Source: Lumnitzera littorea (taxonomy: Eukaryota > Streptophyta > Magnoliopsida > Myrtales > Combretaceae). Taken from it: DNA of 64,000 nucleotides. Shown piece by piece: positions 1 to 12,218 of this stretch. Every line of letters begins with the position of its first letter. Position 1 is the stretch's first letter. The stretch covers positions 97,325,845 to 97,389,844 of the forward strand of contig JAMXBB010000001.1 of NCBI GenBank assembly GCA_024138015.1. The letters run 5' to 3'. The notes beneath the pieces are model-generated. The model was not told the origin of the DNA. It saw nothing but the letters and a program-made list of their open reading frames with translations, and did not search any database. A program made the position numbers and the translations under genes.

Positions 1-3000
1 TTGCATTGGAAAGTGACGTGAGAGGGGGAGGAAAAAAAATCGAGGTATGGTGATATTTAATTTTTAAGGAAAAGTGCAATTTACTGTTACACATTTTGGC
101 AAATACTAAATGTAGTTCTAATTGTTGAATTTGAATCCTCAAACCTTTTTGTTAAATGACTTGGCAGCATATATTTGTTAAATGCACTAGTTAATTTCTG
201 TTAAATTAGTCCTGTGGGACACCTTATAGATTAACCACTAACGAAACCAATGAATGCATGGTTGGTAAAAATATGTATTTTAATAGAGATTTACAATATT
301 CTTTCCCCCCAATTAGTATATATATTGTACTTATTGGAGAGGGAAAAATCAAATAGAATTTAATATGTCATATTAGCTCACTTATTAGGCAAAATAGGAA
401 TTCCATCAAGAGAATACTTAGTGAAGAGATTAAAATGATAGGTTAAGATTAAAACTCACGATTTAGTAAAATGTTTATGTTGACTTATACTCATGTGTTT
501 CTTACATGTATTCTTTGATAAGAATTAAAAATTAGTAATGAGGAGCTGAACAAAAATTGGATTAGAATAAAATATTAAATAGTTCCCAAAAATATGCGAA
601 AATTATAATTTAGGATGGATAAATAATTATTTCTGCACATGGTATATGCTTTTCTCTTTCAACTAATTTTATTTTTTGGTCCAAAAACAATGGTAAATGA
701 GTATGTTGAAAGCAATAAATAACAATGGGACCCTAAACCTCCACAAAAAATAAAATAAAATAAAAGAAAAAAGAAAAAACAGTTTAAGCTTGCATCATGT
801 TTTAAAAATACTATACTTAAGGAATATCCCGCCTCTCCATTTGGTGAAAAGATGTTTGATTGTTTCTTTGTGTGCGCTGGCAAAGTAAGAAACCGGAGAA
901 CAAGAAGAAAGAGGAGAAGCAAAGAGAGAAAGAGTGAAAAAATATCCTCCATTAACAAAATTAAATTGTCACAAGATAGGCCCTGTAAATTAGAGGGAGC
1001 AAAACAAATTTGATCATACTGAGCACGATGAACAATCATGTTCAAAGGACAGCAGAGTTCTTTAGAATATCAAAAGCACTAAACCCGCAAAGATTGGGTC
1101 CAAAGATAAAGCTATTTTTATAGAGAGTATGCCATGACGGTCTTCCAAAAGCATTAAGTTAAATAAGATCGGATTAGAAATAACATGTGACCTATACAAA
1201 TTGCCAGGAGTCAGAGGACATCTCCCATGCTCTAGGGGACTGCCCAAAAGTCTCAAATCTTCTTCAATCCATCCGGCCAAGAAGTCCATAGACCTTCTTC
1301 TACAACAATCAAAGACTGGATAATGGCCAACAGTATTTTAAGGAAAAAAAAGGACCTTTGTTCAGTGAAGCCGCCAAGGCCAATCATCTTTGCTTTTTCA
1401 CTTTTTGGTCTAGAAACATAGGAACAGTAAGTTATTTAGTGGACAACAATAGTACTTGCGATTGCAGCAATGGAAGTCCTAATAAATATTGGATATAATA
1501 GAGAAGAGAGAGATAAATCTCTTCGAGGCAAAGAGACTTAATACATGGGATTACGCCAATGGATGGTTGAATAAAATTGAAAATTGATGGCTTGTTGTGA
1601 TTTATAATCTAAAACAACATTTATGCGTATCAAAAAATGAGTAAAATCGATGGATATTCGGTTATAGCAAGAGAATTTGGGGTGTGGATATATTTGCAGT
1701 GGAAATTTAGACCATATATATTAGGGTTTAGACTTTGTACGAAAATAAATTTTTGTTACATTTAAGATTTCAAAGAAACCATTTGCTGGTATCCATTATA
1801 TGCCAAATCCCTATTAACTTATCTCGTATCTCGTATCTTTTGCCCCTCGGCCTACTGCATTTTGACGGACTGATTTAATTCCTTGATGATTATTGCCTCA
1901 ATGTAAAAATCTCAGCCATTTTGCAACCGATTTAGAAGCATACCACACAAGCTGGGGATAATTCAAGACCATGCATTCTCTTAAATTATTATTTCCACAT
2001 AATGCAAAATGATTCACGACAAAATCCCTAGCGAGAACGCGACAGTTTTGGACGATTTTCTCTGTAGTTTTCAATTTCATATACTAAAATACGGACATGG
2101 AGTCTACCCAAAAGTTACTAATTCCTGGATAACAACAAATAAATAAATAGATAGAGTAATTATATAACAAATGATTGGATATTTTCATGATCTCAGTTCA
2201 TAATTTTTACGAGATCGTACTGCTTAGTATTTATAAGATCTAAATCATTAAAATAATTATATTTTTAATTTTTTAAATCTAATAGATAATAAATTAATTA
2301 TACCATAAAAGTTTTCCATACGATCGGTTTGAAAATAATAAAATATCATGGTATCGGCGAACGGCAACCACTATTGGAAATGCTTCGATGTTATGGTAGC
2401 AGTCTGACGCGGATTAGTGATTTTATTTAAGGAGAAGTGTTCGGAAAAAATAAATAAATAAAATGAAATGTAATAATCTAGGTTGGGATGATTTGCAAAT
2501 ACTGTTATCTCAATATTCGAGCTAATGAATCATGTCCTTTCCATAAACTTGAAGATTTTTCATTTTATTTTTATAATGTTATATTTGGTGCTTAAAATTT
2601 GTGTATTTTTTCTTTTTGCAATTGATTACTTAAATTTTAAAAGTTTTAATTCTAATTTTATAATTAACTATATGAACTTTACTCTTTATTATAATAAACT
2701 ATTTAAATTTTATCCATTTTTATAATTAATTACATAATTTGGTACTATAGATAATCTTAAAAAGTTTGTAAATAATAAGTTAGAAGTAATTAATTGTAAA
2801 AACCCTTGTTTTTTATCTAAATTTTATCTTTTGTAACTAAACGTCACATGACATATATAATATGATCATCAAATTTACTCTAGAAAGAAACGAGATGGAG
2901 TTCTCCTCTTAAACCTTTAAAAAATGTAAAATTGGTTACGTTTTATTGATTAATAAATACAAAGCAACATCATCGATCTCACTTGTTATATGATATTCTA

Positions 3001-3180
3001 TAGTCATAAAGCACTACGAGAAATTGCAAATATTTTATACAAAACAAAAGGTGGAAAAAATGCTTTAAACTTCTCGACATATACATCATTTTCAATTCTT
3101 CAAGAAAAAGATTTTCTATAACATCAAAAGCACAAAAAATATTAATTTTTCAAAAATAGAATTAATGAATATATTACAGA
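1..3180. other. AT-rich intergenic stretch, no gene recognised
   Basis: I read both strands and found no protein family, splice-supported exon chain or RNA gene. Open stretches on the minus strand around 660-1290 are low-complexity (runs of Leu/Phe from A/T tracts) and have no recognisable domain. Homopolymer runs and short AT-rich direct repeats dominate. Confidence 0.6.
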
Positions 3181-3250
3181 GCTTATCCAGTGCATGCCAC
3201 GCTGCTGGGACAGACAAAGCTATCCCCACGAAGGACCACAACCAGATGGC

Positions 3251-3294
3251 CCAATAAACAAAACCAGAAGCCCCAATAAACAAAACCAGAAGCA
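3251..3294. repeat. 22-bp direct repeat, two adjacent copies
   Basis: The unit ccaataaacaaaaccagaag plus two bases occurs at 3251-3272 and again at 3273-3294, with a difference only in the last base. It lies in a locally GC-richer stretch (about 3190-3430) upstream of the exon-like sequence at 3804-3980. It is most simply a recent slippage duplication. Confidence 0.85.
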
Positions 3295-3803
3295 GAAGGT
3301 AATAGAGAGCTTTTCAGTCTCTTTCAGTGGTCCCACTTTCCCACTGAAATTGACCCCGCCTACACAAAAATATCCTCACGCCAGAGAGTGGAACCCAGAG
3401 AATTTCAAGCCCACAGAACGACAAGGGGAGGGAAAAAAATAATAATAATAATTCAATACCACCGGTACACTACTTTTCTAAATTAACAGCGTGCAAATAT
3501 AATTATATAGATTTAAAATGACTATATATAAAATTGTACTACCATTTATATACTATTAATCCATTCATATAAAATACTAGTTTCATTCATACAGCTCTTT
3601 CGGTTCTTTCATCAGTTACTACTTGGTTGAATGATCTTCCTTTGGCTAGAAACATGTTAATATTACTGTAGTTATACGCAATACTTGTATGTCCCGAGTA
3701 TGTTTGCTTGTTTTGACATATATTCTTTGAAACCTTAATTGAGATGTGTTTGTTTTGCAGAAAAGGCTTTGTGCGGGATGAAAATCCCCTAACATACTCA
3801 TAA

Positions 3804-3980
3804 GCAATATTTATTTTGGATCAATTACGAGCTCGTTCTTCAAGCTCGTTACTTGACAGTGATGACAAGGGATTCTCCACCTCTAACAAATTATATATCT
3901 CAGAGAATCCAGAAACCGAGAATGGAACAGAAGCTGCCCGCCGAGTCAGTGGCGGAGGTTGGTGGAGTATGTTAATGTAG
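3804..3980 (+). CDS. Exon-like open stretch of an unrecognised gene (possible terminal exon)
   Basis: From 3804 to the TAG at 3978-3980 one plus-strand frame is open for 58 codons. It has gene-like composition for this AT-rich region: Arg/Ser-rich, then acidic, ending in a Gly-Gly-Gly-Trp-Trp-Ser-Met-Leu-Met tail. A stop (TAA, 3801-3803) closes the same frame just upstream, so if the stretch is coding it must be entered by splicing. A good acceptor (pyrimidine run plus tttgcag) lies at about 3764 but leads into a different frame that stops at 3803. I found no upstream exons and do not recognise the protein. It may be a broken gene or 3' gene end that converges tail-to-tail with the J20 gene at 4372. 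Coding status is a guess from composition only. Confidence 0.25.
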   Translation, partial: AIFILDQLRARSSSSLLDSDDKGFSTSNKLYISENPETENGTEAARRVSGGGWWSMLM

Positions 3981-4371
3981 ATGCGATCCTGATGCACCGA
4001 TCACCTTCTGGCCATGACAGCCAGAAGACCTCCTTTACTCCCTAATTACGGATCAAAACAGCAAGAGAGAAACTGAAAAAATGTGTTTTTTCAAAACAAA
4101 AACAACCACAAGGGCTATTTACCCCGGCAAGCGAAACATTGACAGCACAAAAACTCAAGCTATTTCTCCAGATTTATGTACTATATTAGTGATATCGTTT
4201 GCAGATAACTATACAATTTTCGATTTCAAGAAAACCGGTACTAAGCATCTTACTAGTGCATCTCTTCGGTGAGGTGATCAATGCTTAATAAGCCTCGGAT
4301 TCCTCTATCCGTACTAAACACCATATATAGTAACACGAAAAGAATATATACAGACTGTAAAAGGCACTGAT

Positions 4372-6655
4372 TTACGATTCATTCAACCGTTCATCTCTTT
4401 GTCGACGCATTCTAGCTCCCCAGGACATGTTTCCCCTTGAATCCTTATGCATGCTTCTTCTCTTCAGTTCAGATAATTGAGACTGCCAATGATTCTTCCA
4501 GTCGCCTTTCTCCTCCCATACCTGGGACGAGTAAAATATACCGCAATGTGAGAATGATGCCTTCTTACAATTTCAATAGAAGATGATGTCAAATAGGAAT
4601 ATTCCGCCATACATTGAAAAGGCAAAGCCAACATAAAGAAAGGAAAAAATATATGTTTCGATATTACGGCCTACCAAGCATAAAAAAGAAGCAAATAATT
4701 TAGAAATCTAGGAAGCCCGATGGGGATGCAGTAAGCCTTAAACTAAAAGAACAGCAAGATTTGTGTGTTTGATCGATTTAAACTATGATGAATAAATGCA
4801 AACTAACAGATAACATACTAGGGTACATGGTTTGGCAGTTGGCACATGAATGGTCAAAGAATATGAACAATAATATTCTCCACTTCTCTGTGCAGGCAAA
4901 GAGAAGCAAAGATTCGTTCTCTGGGTAATCAGAACTGTAATATAAAGATAAGATGACCACCATGGATCTTTAACTCAAAATGCTTCTACCAAACATCGCA
5001 CGACAAGATATACTTTCAAAGAGAACCACATCTACTTTAGAGTAAGAGAAATGAAAGACAGGCAAAAGTTCTAATAGCTATATACATACATACATACATA
5101 TATAAAGCACAGCCCAAAACCGAAATGGTGTGGAGTGATAATATTCGGTCTTATTCAATAGACTGGGATTACAACATGAATTCTGATTTTAAGAAATCTT
5201 AAGACCCACTAATGAAACAAAGTATACATATAGGAAGCAAATTGATTGAATCAAAATTTAAATGTGTGGTGACTTCAAAAGTGAGATCTTCTCTGGATAA
5301 TCTAAAGCTGAAATCAGATACGATAGTAATCACTTTCATTAATAAGGGCTCGCAATATGTATATTTAATGACCCCAATCACCATTAACCTACTAAATCTA
5401 GCCTAATAAAGTATACAGATAGTTTAATTGCATCCTCTTGAACTAATAAAATCACAAAATATATAAGAGTATTGATCAATCACCGCCCACAGGAAAACCA
5501 CAAGAATTCAACCTGAAACCTTTTATACACAATCAGGATTCAAAACCTACTTGAAACAACAATTTCACTTAAAAGTACTTGAGGACATGAGAATCCCACA
5601 AAGAATACTAAAGCAAAAAAGCTAAAGACCAATCTATTGCGATTTCCTTAACTAAGAACTATATGCAACTAAACAATAAAATGCGATTTTGCCTCATCTA
5701 AAGTTTCCCAGAACTAATTTTAATTGCACAAACTCATAGCATTAAATCGCAATCATCCAGAAAAGAACAAGAAACAAACAAAATAAAAAATAGACTGCTG
5801 CATTAGGAACCCCAGAACTATTGATCAGCTTGATTGTGCTTTATCAAAAAAATTAGTCGTGGCCTGAAAGCATTTTCACTGCAGTTTGGGAAATAAATGA
5901 ATTTTTACAATTCATTACAAAAGTTCGAATGAAATTTCCCAGTCCACAATGGTATGTGTGTCGTATCTAAACATCCGTATCTCAAGGAAATGCAAATTAC
6001 AGCTTCTATCGAAACATGGCAGCATGTGGTTAGTGATATATGGATGGAGACACAGTTTCGAAACAGAGAAACTTATTACAAGATCAAGCTGAAAATTTGC
6101 ATGCAAAACTCAACTCTAAAAGACAAACATAGAAGACCTACATCAAAAAAACAAAAATTCGTAGACTAATGAAATCCCAATGTAAATAAATAAATGAATT
6201 CATACATCATCGTATCGATGGGGTTTTCTAGCAGAGAAAGCCAAGTGAATCCCTTTAGCCAAATCTCTATCATACAAGGCCCTCCTTCTAGGATCCGCCA
6301 AGGTCTCATAAGCCTCCTGGACCCGAATAAACCTCCGAGTGTACTCCTCGACACGATCCGGGGGCGAAACATCGGGATGATACTTCCTCGCAAGTTGCTT
6401 ATAAGCCTGTTTGATTTCGGGTAAGGTTCCGGATTCGGGTATGCCCAGAAGGTCGTAGAAGGAGGACGCTGATTGGGCTTGTGTAACAAAGGAAGAAGAA
6501 GAAGAAGACGAAGTAGTATATGTCTGGTTGTCGTTGAGACGGGCTCTGGGTTTGAGAGATGTGAATACGGGTCGGGTATGGAGGGTCCGAGCTGATGGGT
6601 ACGTGCAGAAGCGAGATGTGTCGCTTCCGGGTATTGTCAGACCAGAGCAACGCAT
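4372..6655 (-). CDS. J20: Chloroplast J-domain co-chaperone, J20 type (two exons: 6206-6655 and 4372-4521)
   Basis: Spliced product of 199 residues. Exon 1 (6655 down to 6206, 150 codons) starts with a Ser/Thr/Arg-rich, acid-poor leader of about 60 residues that looks like a plastid transit peptide. A J domain follows at about residues 65-131, with the Hsp70-stimulating HPD triad at 93-95. Exon 2 (4521 down to 4372, 49 codons) encodes a basic tail with Trp-x3-Trp spacing and a final MSWGARMRRQ-like block typical of Arabidopsis J20 (At4g13830). The donor is GAT|GTATGA and the acceptor CCCAG|GTATGG, with the intron in phase 0. Total length is almost the same as I recall for Arabidopsis J20 (about 197). 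In Arabidopsis, J20 delivers damaged deoxyxylulose-5-phosphate synthase to chloroplast Hsp70. Seen here: J domain, leader, tail and exon junctions. Inferred: plastid location and client. The start is the first ATG after an in-frame upstream TAG. No disabling change was found. Confidence 0.9.
4522..6205 (-). other. Single intron of the J20-type gene (1684 bp)
   Basis: Runs from donor GTATGA (6205) to acceptor tcgtcccag (ending 4522). It is AT-rich, with a short CATA microsatellite near 5081-5105 and no transposon coding sequence that I could see. If the intron is retained, the frame stops after one more codon (Val, TGA), giving a J-domain protein of 151 residues without the basic tail. Confidence 0.85.
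5081..5105. repeat. Short (CATA)n microsatellite
   Basis: About five CATA units followed by TATATA, inside the J20 intron. Confidence 0.8.
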
Positions 6656-6727
6656 GTCTATGTAGCGGAGAAACAGGATTTCGATGTCTGTCTTAAGTTT
6701 TGTGTTTGGAGATTGCCAGTTTCAGGT

Positions 6728-6728
<1 letters not shown>

Positions 6729-6763
<35 letters not shown>
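6729..6763. repeat. (AG)n / (CT)n microsatellite upstream of the J20-type start codon
   Basis: An uninterrupted AG dinucleotide run of about 35 bases lies 74 bases upstream of the ATG at 6655. In the direction of the gene it reads CT, the kind of pyrimidine patch common in plant core promoters and leaders. It is probably in the 5' UTR or next to the transcription start. No clear TATA box was found further upstream. Confidence 0.85.
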
Positions 6764-6767
<4 letters not shown>

Positions 6768-7099
6768 AAAGGGTGTTTGTTGTTACAGGGATAGACAGGG
6801 TGTAGAAGACGAGTTTTGAGTAGCTACAACTTGCGTATCGTATGAATAAAAATCAACGTTATTGGAAAAACATATATAATATTAAGAACAATTTGCGTGT
6901 GTTAAATTTGATATTAAAATATTTTACATTTTTACCACAGGACCGACCTATAAAATTTTTTATACGTAAAATACATTTAAAATCCCTATTGACGAAGTCC
7001 AAACATTCTTCGGTGTATTACATGCTTTTAAAATTTAAAATATCCTCCAACTTCTTTTTAATAACTTCCAGTCATAATATGTATTAATCCATGCAAGAC

Positions 7100-10000
7100 A
7101 GATTAAAATAAAACCTCTTTTTATCTACCAATAGAATGGAACGCTATTCGAAACATTTGGTTTTTTTTTACACATATGCGGGATGTAGGTATAAATAAAT
7201 TATTTATTTATCTATCCATCTATATTGATGTGTACGTAAATGTATGTGATTATTTCAGTGGGACTTAAGTAAGGGGAAAAAAAGAAAAAAAAAATATATA
7301 TATATATATATATGTACACACACATAAAACCATATGGAAAAAGTCAGCTTTCTATTTGCAGGAATCAGGCACGCTGACGTGATCCACTAAGCCAATGGCG
7401 TTCTCAGCTTGAGACTGTAAAAATTAATGAACAACAACCCAATCTTAATGATCAGATATCCATTTTGTTATTTACCTATAATGTTAAATCTTTTGAAATG
7501 ATTTTGGTATCCTACATACATCAAAAACCATATTCAATTATAAGTCATGATTATTATAACTTAGTAATATTACTACTGATTTTCAATAAAAAAAATATTA
7601 AGATTTAAATCTCCCATCTGTTATAATTAACAAAAACAAAAAAAAAAGTAATCGATTACAAAATTGACATAGTTTAGCTATCAAATTAATGATTTTAAAT
7701 TTAAAGTAATAAATTGTAAAAATAAGCAAAGTTCATAAAGTGCTGAGTTTAATGTTTATGCCTGTTAGATTTGACCATTTAAGCTTTAGTGATAAAGCTC
7801 AAGAAGCTGAGTTCTTAAATCTAAAATAGTTGAGGGAAATTTGGCATGATAAATTTAGATAGAAATCACTTTATTAGTCCATCCACTCCTAATCTTTCTT
7901 AGAAATACTTGTGCACTAAAAGAGTTTTTTATTAGACTTGAATTCAAAATGAACCTATAAAGGGGTTTATTAGTAAAGGAGCTCATTTAAGGTAGGAAGC
8001 CAAACTCTATAAATACTTGTGTCTCTCGTCATTTTAAAAAGGAGGAATTTGGCACAAATGCTGATATATTGGTAGAGTATAATCTCAAAAGATTAAATAA
8101 AAAAAAAAAGAAAAAGAAAAAGAACACAATACCTCTCGATAAAAATAGTGGAGTTTGATGCTTAAGAAACTTCTCCACTTATCATGTGTGCATTCGTGCC
8201 TCCTAAAACAACCTACTCATTATTCTTATCTCATTCTCTCCTAATCATCTCATATATATCATTCTACGTCACTTCTCTAAGACTATATATAGCGCGAGAC
8301 CCACATTATATGCACATGAATTGATCGAATCCATATATTTACAAAGTTCAAGTACCAAAGCTATACATTTGTATTTTTATTTCTCCTATATAATCTATTG
8401 ATACATATATCTCTCAACTAAATACCACTATCTAAAGCTAGTAATATTTTTTATAATTGGATTTTTTTTTTTTTGTTAGCATTACAATGAAAGGATCAAT
8501 GTCTAGGAGAAAGTTCAAATAGTAGATTGATGTTTCGAAATTTTCAAATAAGACAGCAATATTTTATAAAGTATTTCAAATAAGCGATCAAGTTTTGAAA
8601 AATTCAAATAAAATATCAATATTTAATAAAATGGTTTAAATAATTTTATGGAATGACCATTACATTATAGTTACGTTAATCCCTTATTTAAACTTATCCT
8701 TAAATATTAATTCCTTTCATTGCAATTCTCCCAAAATTTTTTTTCCCTTGCCAACTCCCATACTCACTCCCCTTTTTTCTAGAGGTTTTTTCACCATTGT
8801 TTTTCAAAATTTTAATTTCTCTCGTTCTCCTACATTTTCTAAATATAAACATTTATGAGATTATATGATTTTATCTTCTATTTTGATATGATTGGTCCCA
8901 TTCTCAATCTCACCATTCATTCAAATGTTTTAAAATTTATACCATAAAATTCAAAATTTGTTTAGTAGATTAAATTTAAAGAAGTGTAAATCAATAGTAA
9001 GATAGATAGTGATACCAACCCCATAAAAAATAAAAACGAAATCATAAAAAAATCTCATTTATAATTTTTAAAGTTATGGGATGGTTTTGATATCTTTTAT
9101 TCATTTAATTATTTATTATTTTTATGGCATCTGTAACGTAGATGTAGCTAATAAATTCAATGAAAAAACTTTTACGTCGATTGGACAAGTTGTGGGCAGC
9201 TTAAATTTTATTGGGGCATAAAAAATCCTTATATACATCCTTGATTTTATTTTTATGAAAAGATTATGTCTTGAACTTAGTAGCAATAAAAGTCGTCAAG
9301 ATTAAATATCATATAAAAAAGTCATTTATAATTTAATTTTGGAATAAAATTAATTTATTTGTATTTTATGGATCAATATCTTTTGTCTTCTTTTTTATTT
9401 AAGATTTATTTTATATATTATAGATTTTAATGTTAGCAGTGCAAAAATCGATGGCCTATTTTCCATCGCTTACTTTATACACCCCCTCTACCTCTTATTG
9501 AGGAATCCTATTCCTATTGCTTAAATGAGTTTGACTTGATTGCTGCTACCAATTTAAACTCCTTGCTCCCACCAATTTAAACTTCCATTAAAAGCAGATT
9601 ATGGTTAATTTTCTTTTTCAATTTGATAAGTGAGCTCGATGGACTATCTAATTAACTTGCTTTTAATATAAGCTTGAGTTAGTATTTTATAATCCAACAC
9701 TAATGTTTTTCAATAGGTTAGAATGAGTTAGCTTGTATGTCAACTTGCTTGGTTTTCTTAAAGTTATAAACTCTTTTTTTTTTTTTTAAGGTGTCTAAAT
9801 TTGGTAGTAGTAATAGTTTTCTCACTAACTTTTTCTTTAGAAAAAATATTTAATTATGTTAAATTATTTTAGAAATTAGGTTTATTTTAATGGATTAGTG
9901 AATTTGACCATTAAACTTATAAAAATGTTAAATGACCAAGTTATGTTAATAAAAGACAACTCAACTAGATTAATTATAACTCGTCACCTAAGATGAATTG

Positions 10001-10180
10001 ATTAGTTTAACTCATTTTTAATTGTTCTAGTTTGATTAGTATTTAGCCTCCAAAATGTCAAATTATTTTAAATCAAATTATAATAATTCATGCAAATTGT
10101 TTTCCAATGTCACGTATCTACTAAGTTCTCCAGCTGCGGTTAATATGAATTCATAAGATATTTGTTTCGTAAGTTAAGCA
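7100..10180. other. AT-rich intergenic stretch with microsatellite and degenerate short repeats
   Basis: No coding sequence recognised. An (AT)n run sits at about 7293-7314. At about 8505-8635 a phrase like ttcaaataa-gcgatcaa-tttt recurs at roughly 30-60 base spacing, resembling the end of an old TIR element. The stretch around 9640-9720 contains gagct/aagcttgagtta phrases like those in the hAT-type MITEs at 16.5 and 20.7 kb, but no ends could be set. Confidence 0.5.
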
Positions 10181-10188
10181 ACTATAAG
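10181..10188. other. Left 8-bp target-site duplication of the hAT element (ACTATAAG)
   Basis: The bases actataag immediately precede the left terminal repeat. The identical octamer follows the right terminal repeat at 15390-15397. Confidence 0.88.
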
Positions 10189-11087
10189 TAGACTCGAGTA
10201 AGGATCGGTTCGGTTTTGAACCGTAAACTGACTCGGTTCGAAAGTAAACGGATCTTAAGGGCTCAAGCAGTTCGCTCAGATGAAACTGCCTAAACCAACG
10301 GTTCAAGGACTACCCAAGAAAAAAAAAAGAAAGAAAGAAAAAACACAAGGGGGTCGATTCCCTATCCCTTTTCCTTTTTGAACCCACCCTACCCCCCAAA
10401 TCCCCCTCCCCTCCTTTTGTTTGCAATAAATCCTCCTTGCTCTCCTTACCTTTAAGTTTTAGAATTCAAAAAATCAAATAATTTCAAATGTTCAATTACT
10501 TTCAGTACATGCAATTCAAGATTTGAAGTGAAAAATTGTAGCGCTAAAATGTTTGAAAATTTAAATTTTCAAAATTCAAATGATGTGTTCACACATTTTT
10601 TTATCCTTATAAATTGAATGGTGCTGATATGTAGCAGTTATTACTTCATAAACTAATTAAAACACTCCAACTCTAACCATTCTGCCTTCGAATTTTTTCA
10701 ATTGTGAAACGTTGTCATATAAATATTTCCTTCCATTAACCATCAATATCTAAGCATAGTTCTTCATTCCACTGCACTAAACCATTTGCATTAGCAAAAT
10801 AAAATTGACATATACATACCCGTGATATAATTTTCACTTTATTTTGTCTTACATATTATTTATGTCTTTTATTCATAAATCTTTGTTATAGTAAATAAGA
10901 GAAAAAAAATTTAGCATCCATGAAAAGATTTTTATGCTGTATCTTCATTGGTAAGAAGCATGGTTCCTCATCCAATGGGAAAAGTAAGAGCATTGGAACT
11001 AGTACGTCGTCTGAGCCACAATAGTTCGATGACATTTAGGGGTGCCCCAATAACAAGTATAACCTGAATAAGTAAAAGGCACACGAT

Positions 11088-11309
11088 GTGGTTGAGAACG
11101 TGGAAGAACAAGTTACACCATCTCCTGAGTTCAATCTAGAACCCCATCGTATGAGTAATCGTGACATACCACCTCCTAGCTTTGACGTTAAACCTCAACG
11201 CACGAGTTATCAAGGCACGCCACCTCCCAATTTTGAACCTTCATGCATGAGTGTCCCTGAACGTTTTACTAAATTCAAACCTTTTTGTATAAATGTCCTA
11301 GCATGACAT
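11088..11309 (+). pseudogene. hAT element N-terminal ORF remnant with 17-18 residue peptide repeats
   Basis: An open frame of 73 codons including the stop, upstream of the BED finger. It contains about three tandem copies of a peptide of the form Pro-Pro-x-Phe-(Asn/Asp)-x-x-Pro-x-Arg-x-Ser. Low-complexity N-terminal extensions are common in plant hAT transposases. It probably belonged to the same transposase reading frame as the downstream BED finger, but the link is broken by stops. Expression is unlikely. Confidence 0.5.
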
Positions 11310-11499
11310 GCAAGATTTGAATCCCTACAGATAAGTTGCCTTGCAAGCATATTCAAAGATGAGGAAAATGAGATAGAAATTGTTCTCGAAATAGAAGAGT
11401 GACATATGGGACAACATAGGCCCAGTAGTTCAAGACCTTCAAGCTCAAGTAAGTCCCCTAAACTCGATAAGTCTAATATTTTTACTACGCATTTCTGTA

Positions 11500-11900
11500 A
11501 AAGTATAGACAAAAGGGGGAACTTAAAAGCATTCTGTAACTATTGCAATGTGAGTTACTTATAGAAAACAGGAGAGAGATATAGTATTTTTAATAGGCAC
11601 TTGAGGTCAAAGTATCCTGGGGAGTTAAGAATAAATAGTACACAACAATAGATTACTTGAGGCGGCAATTCATCCAGTCAACTGCTGATGACATATGATG
11701 AATGGAGGCACAAGTGCAACCTGGCACAGTACTTGGTGAACATACACCTGTCATTTAACGTAGGTGTATCAAAGTAGCAGAGTCAATATGGGTGGGAGAC
11801 GTTCAACCCTAACTTGCAACAGCTTAGCCACAAAATATTAACTCGAGCTACGCAGGAGCTCTACCACAAAGTTACGAAGAAGCTCACAGGTAAGTTCACT
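11500..11900 (+). pseudogene. hAT transposase remnant: BED-type zinc finger and following region
   Basis: Read with interruptions, the plus strand gives a Lys-Ala-Phe-Cys-x2-Cys finger start, then an Asn-Arg-His-Leu-Arg-Ser region matching the His half of a BED finger. A stretch with Trp-Glu-Thr-Phe-Asn-Pro and Thr-Arg-Ala-Thr-Gln-Glu-Leu-Tyr follows, similar to the linker after the finger in RICESLEEPER/Daysleeper-type hAT transposases. Several in-frame TAG/TAA codons are present. This is the DNA-binding end of the element's transposase and cannot make a functional protein as it stands. Confidence 0.65.
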
Positions 11901-12054
11901 TCCCTTAATACATATGTGTTCATATGTGCAAACATATGCATCCATAGATCATTTTCGTAATAATTCTCATATGAGTATTACTATTCACTAGATAGAAGAT
12001 AATTGACAACTTAATAAACAACTATTAGCTTTAAGCTTATCTAACAAGCGATGC

Positions 12055-12204
12055 ATGGCACAAAACATTTATAAAATTATTAAAGAAATCCTAAATAAAT
12101 GTAGATTAGTAAGGAAAATTTTTTCTATTAGTTTTAACAATACAAGTACTAATACTACCTCAATATCTGATCTGCAAAATTACTATCAACCTACATTGGG
12201 GGGN
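12055..12204 (+). pseudogene. hAT transposase remnant: middle block, cut off by an insertion
   Basis: About 49 codons containing Lys-Ile-Phe-Ser-Ile-Ser-x-Asn-Asn-(Thr/Ser)-Ser-x-Asn-Thr. This corresponds to the conserved ITxDNAxxN stretch near the first catalytic Asp of hAT transposases; here the Asp of DNA/DNC reads Asn. Similarity stops at a run of six G and the ambiguous base N at 12204, after which unrelated AT-rich sequence begins. Confidence 0.55.
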
Positions 12205-12218
12205 TCCAATTTGAACGT

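Noticed and set aside
659..1289. Minus-strand open stretches of 128 and 75 codons
   Set aside because: Composition is dominated by A/T-run products (Leu, Phe), no domain is recognisable, and there is no splice context or codon bias typical of genes.
1060..1300. Possible retroelement gag fragment on the minus strand
   Set aside because: A short Trp-containing open stretch hinted at one, but no second motif supported it.
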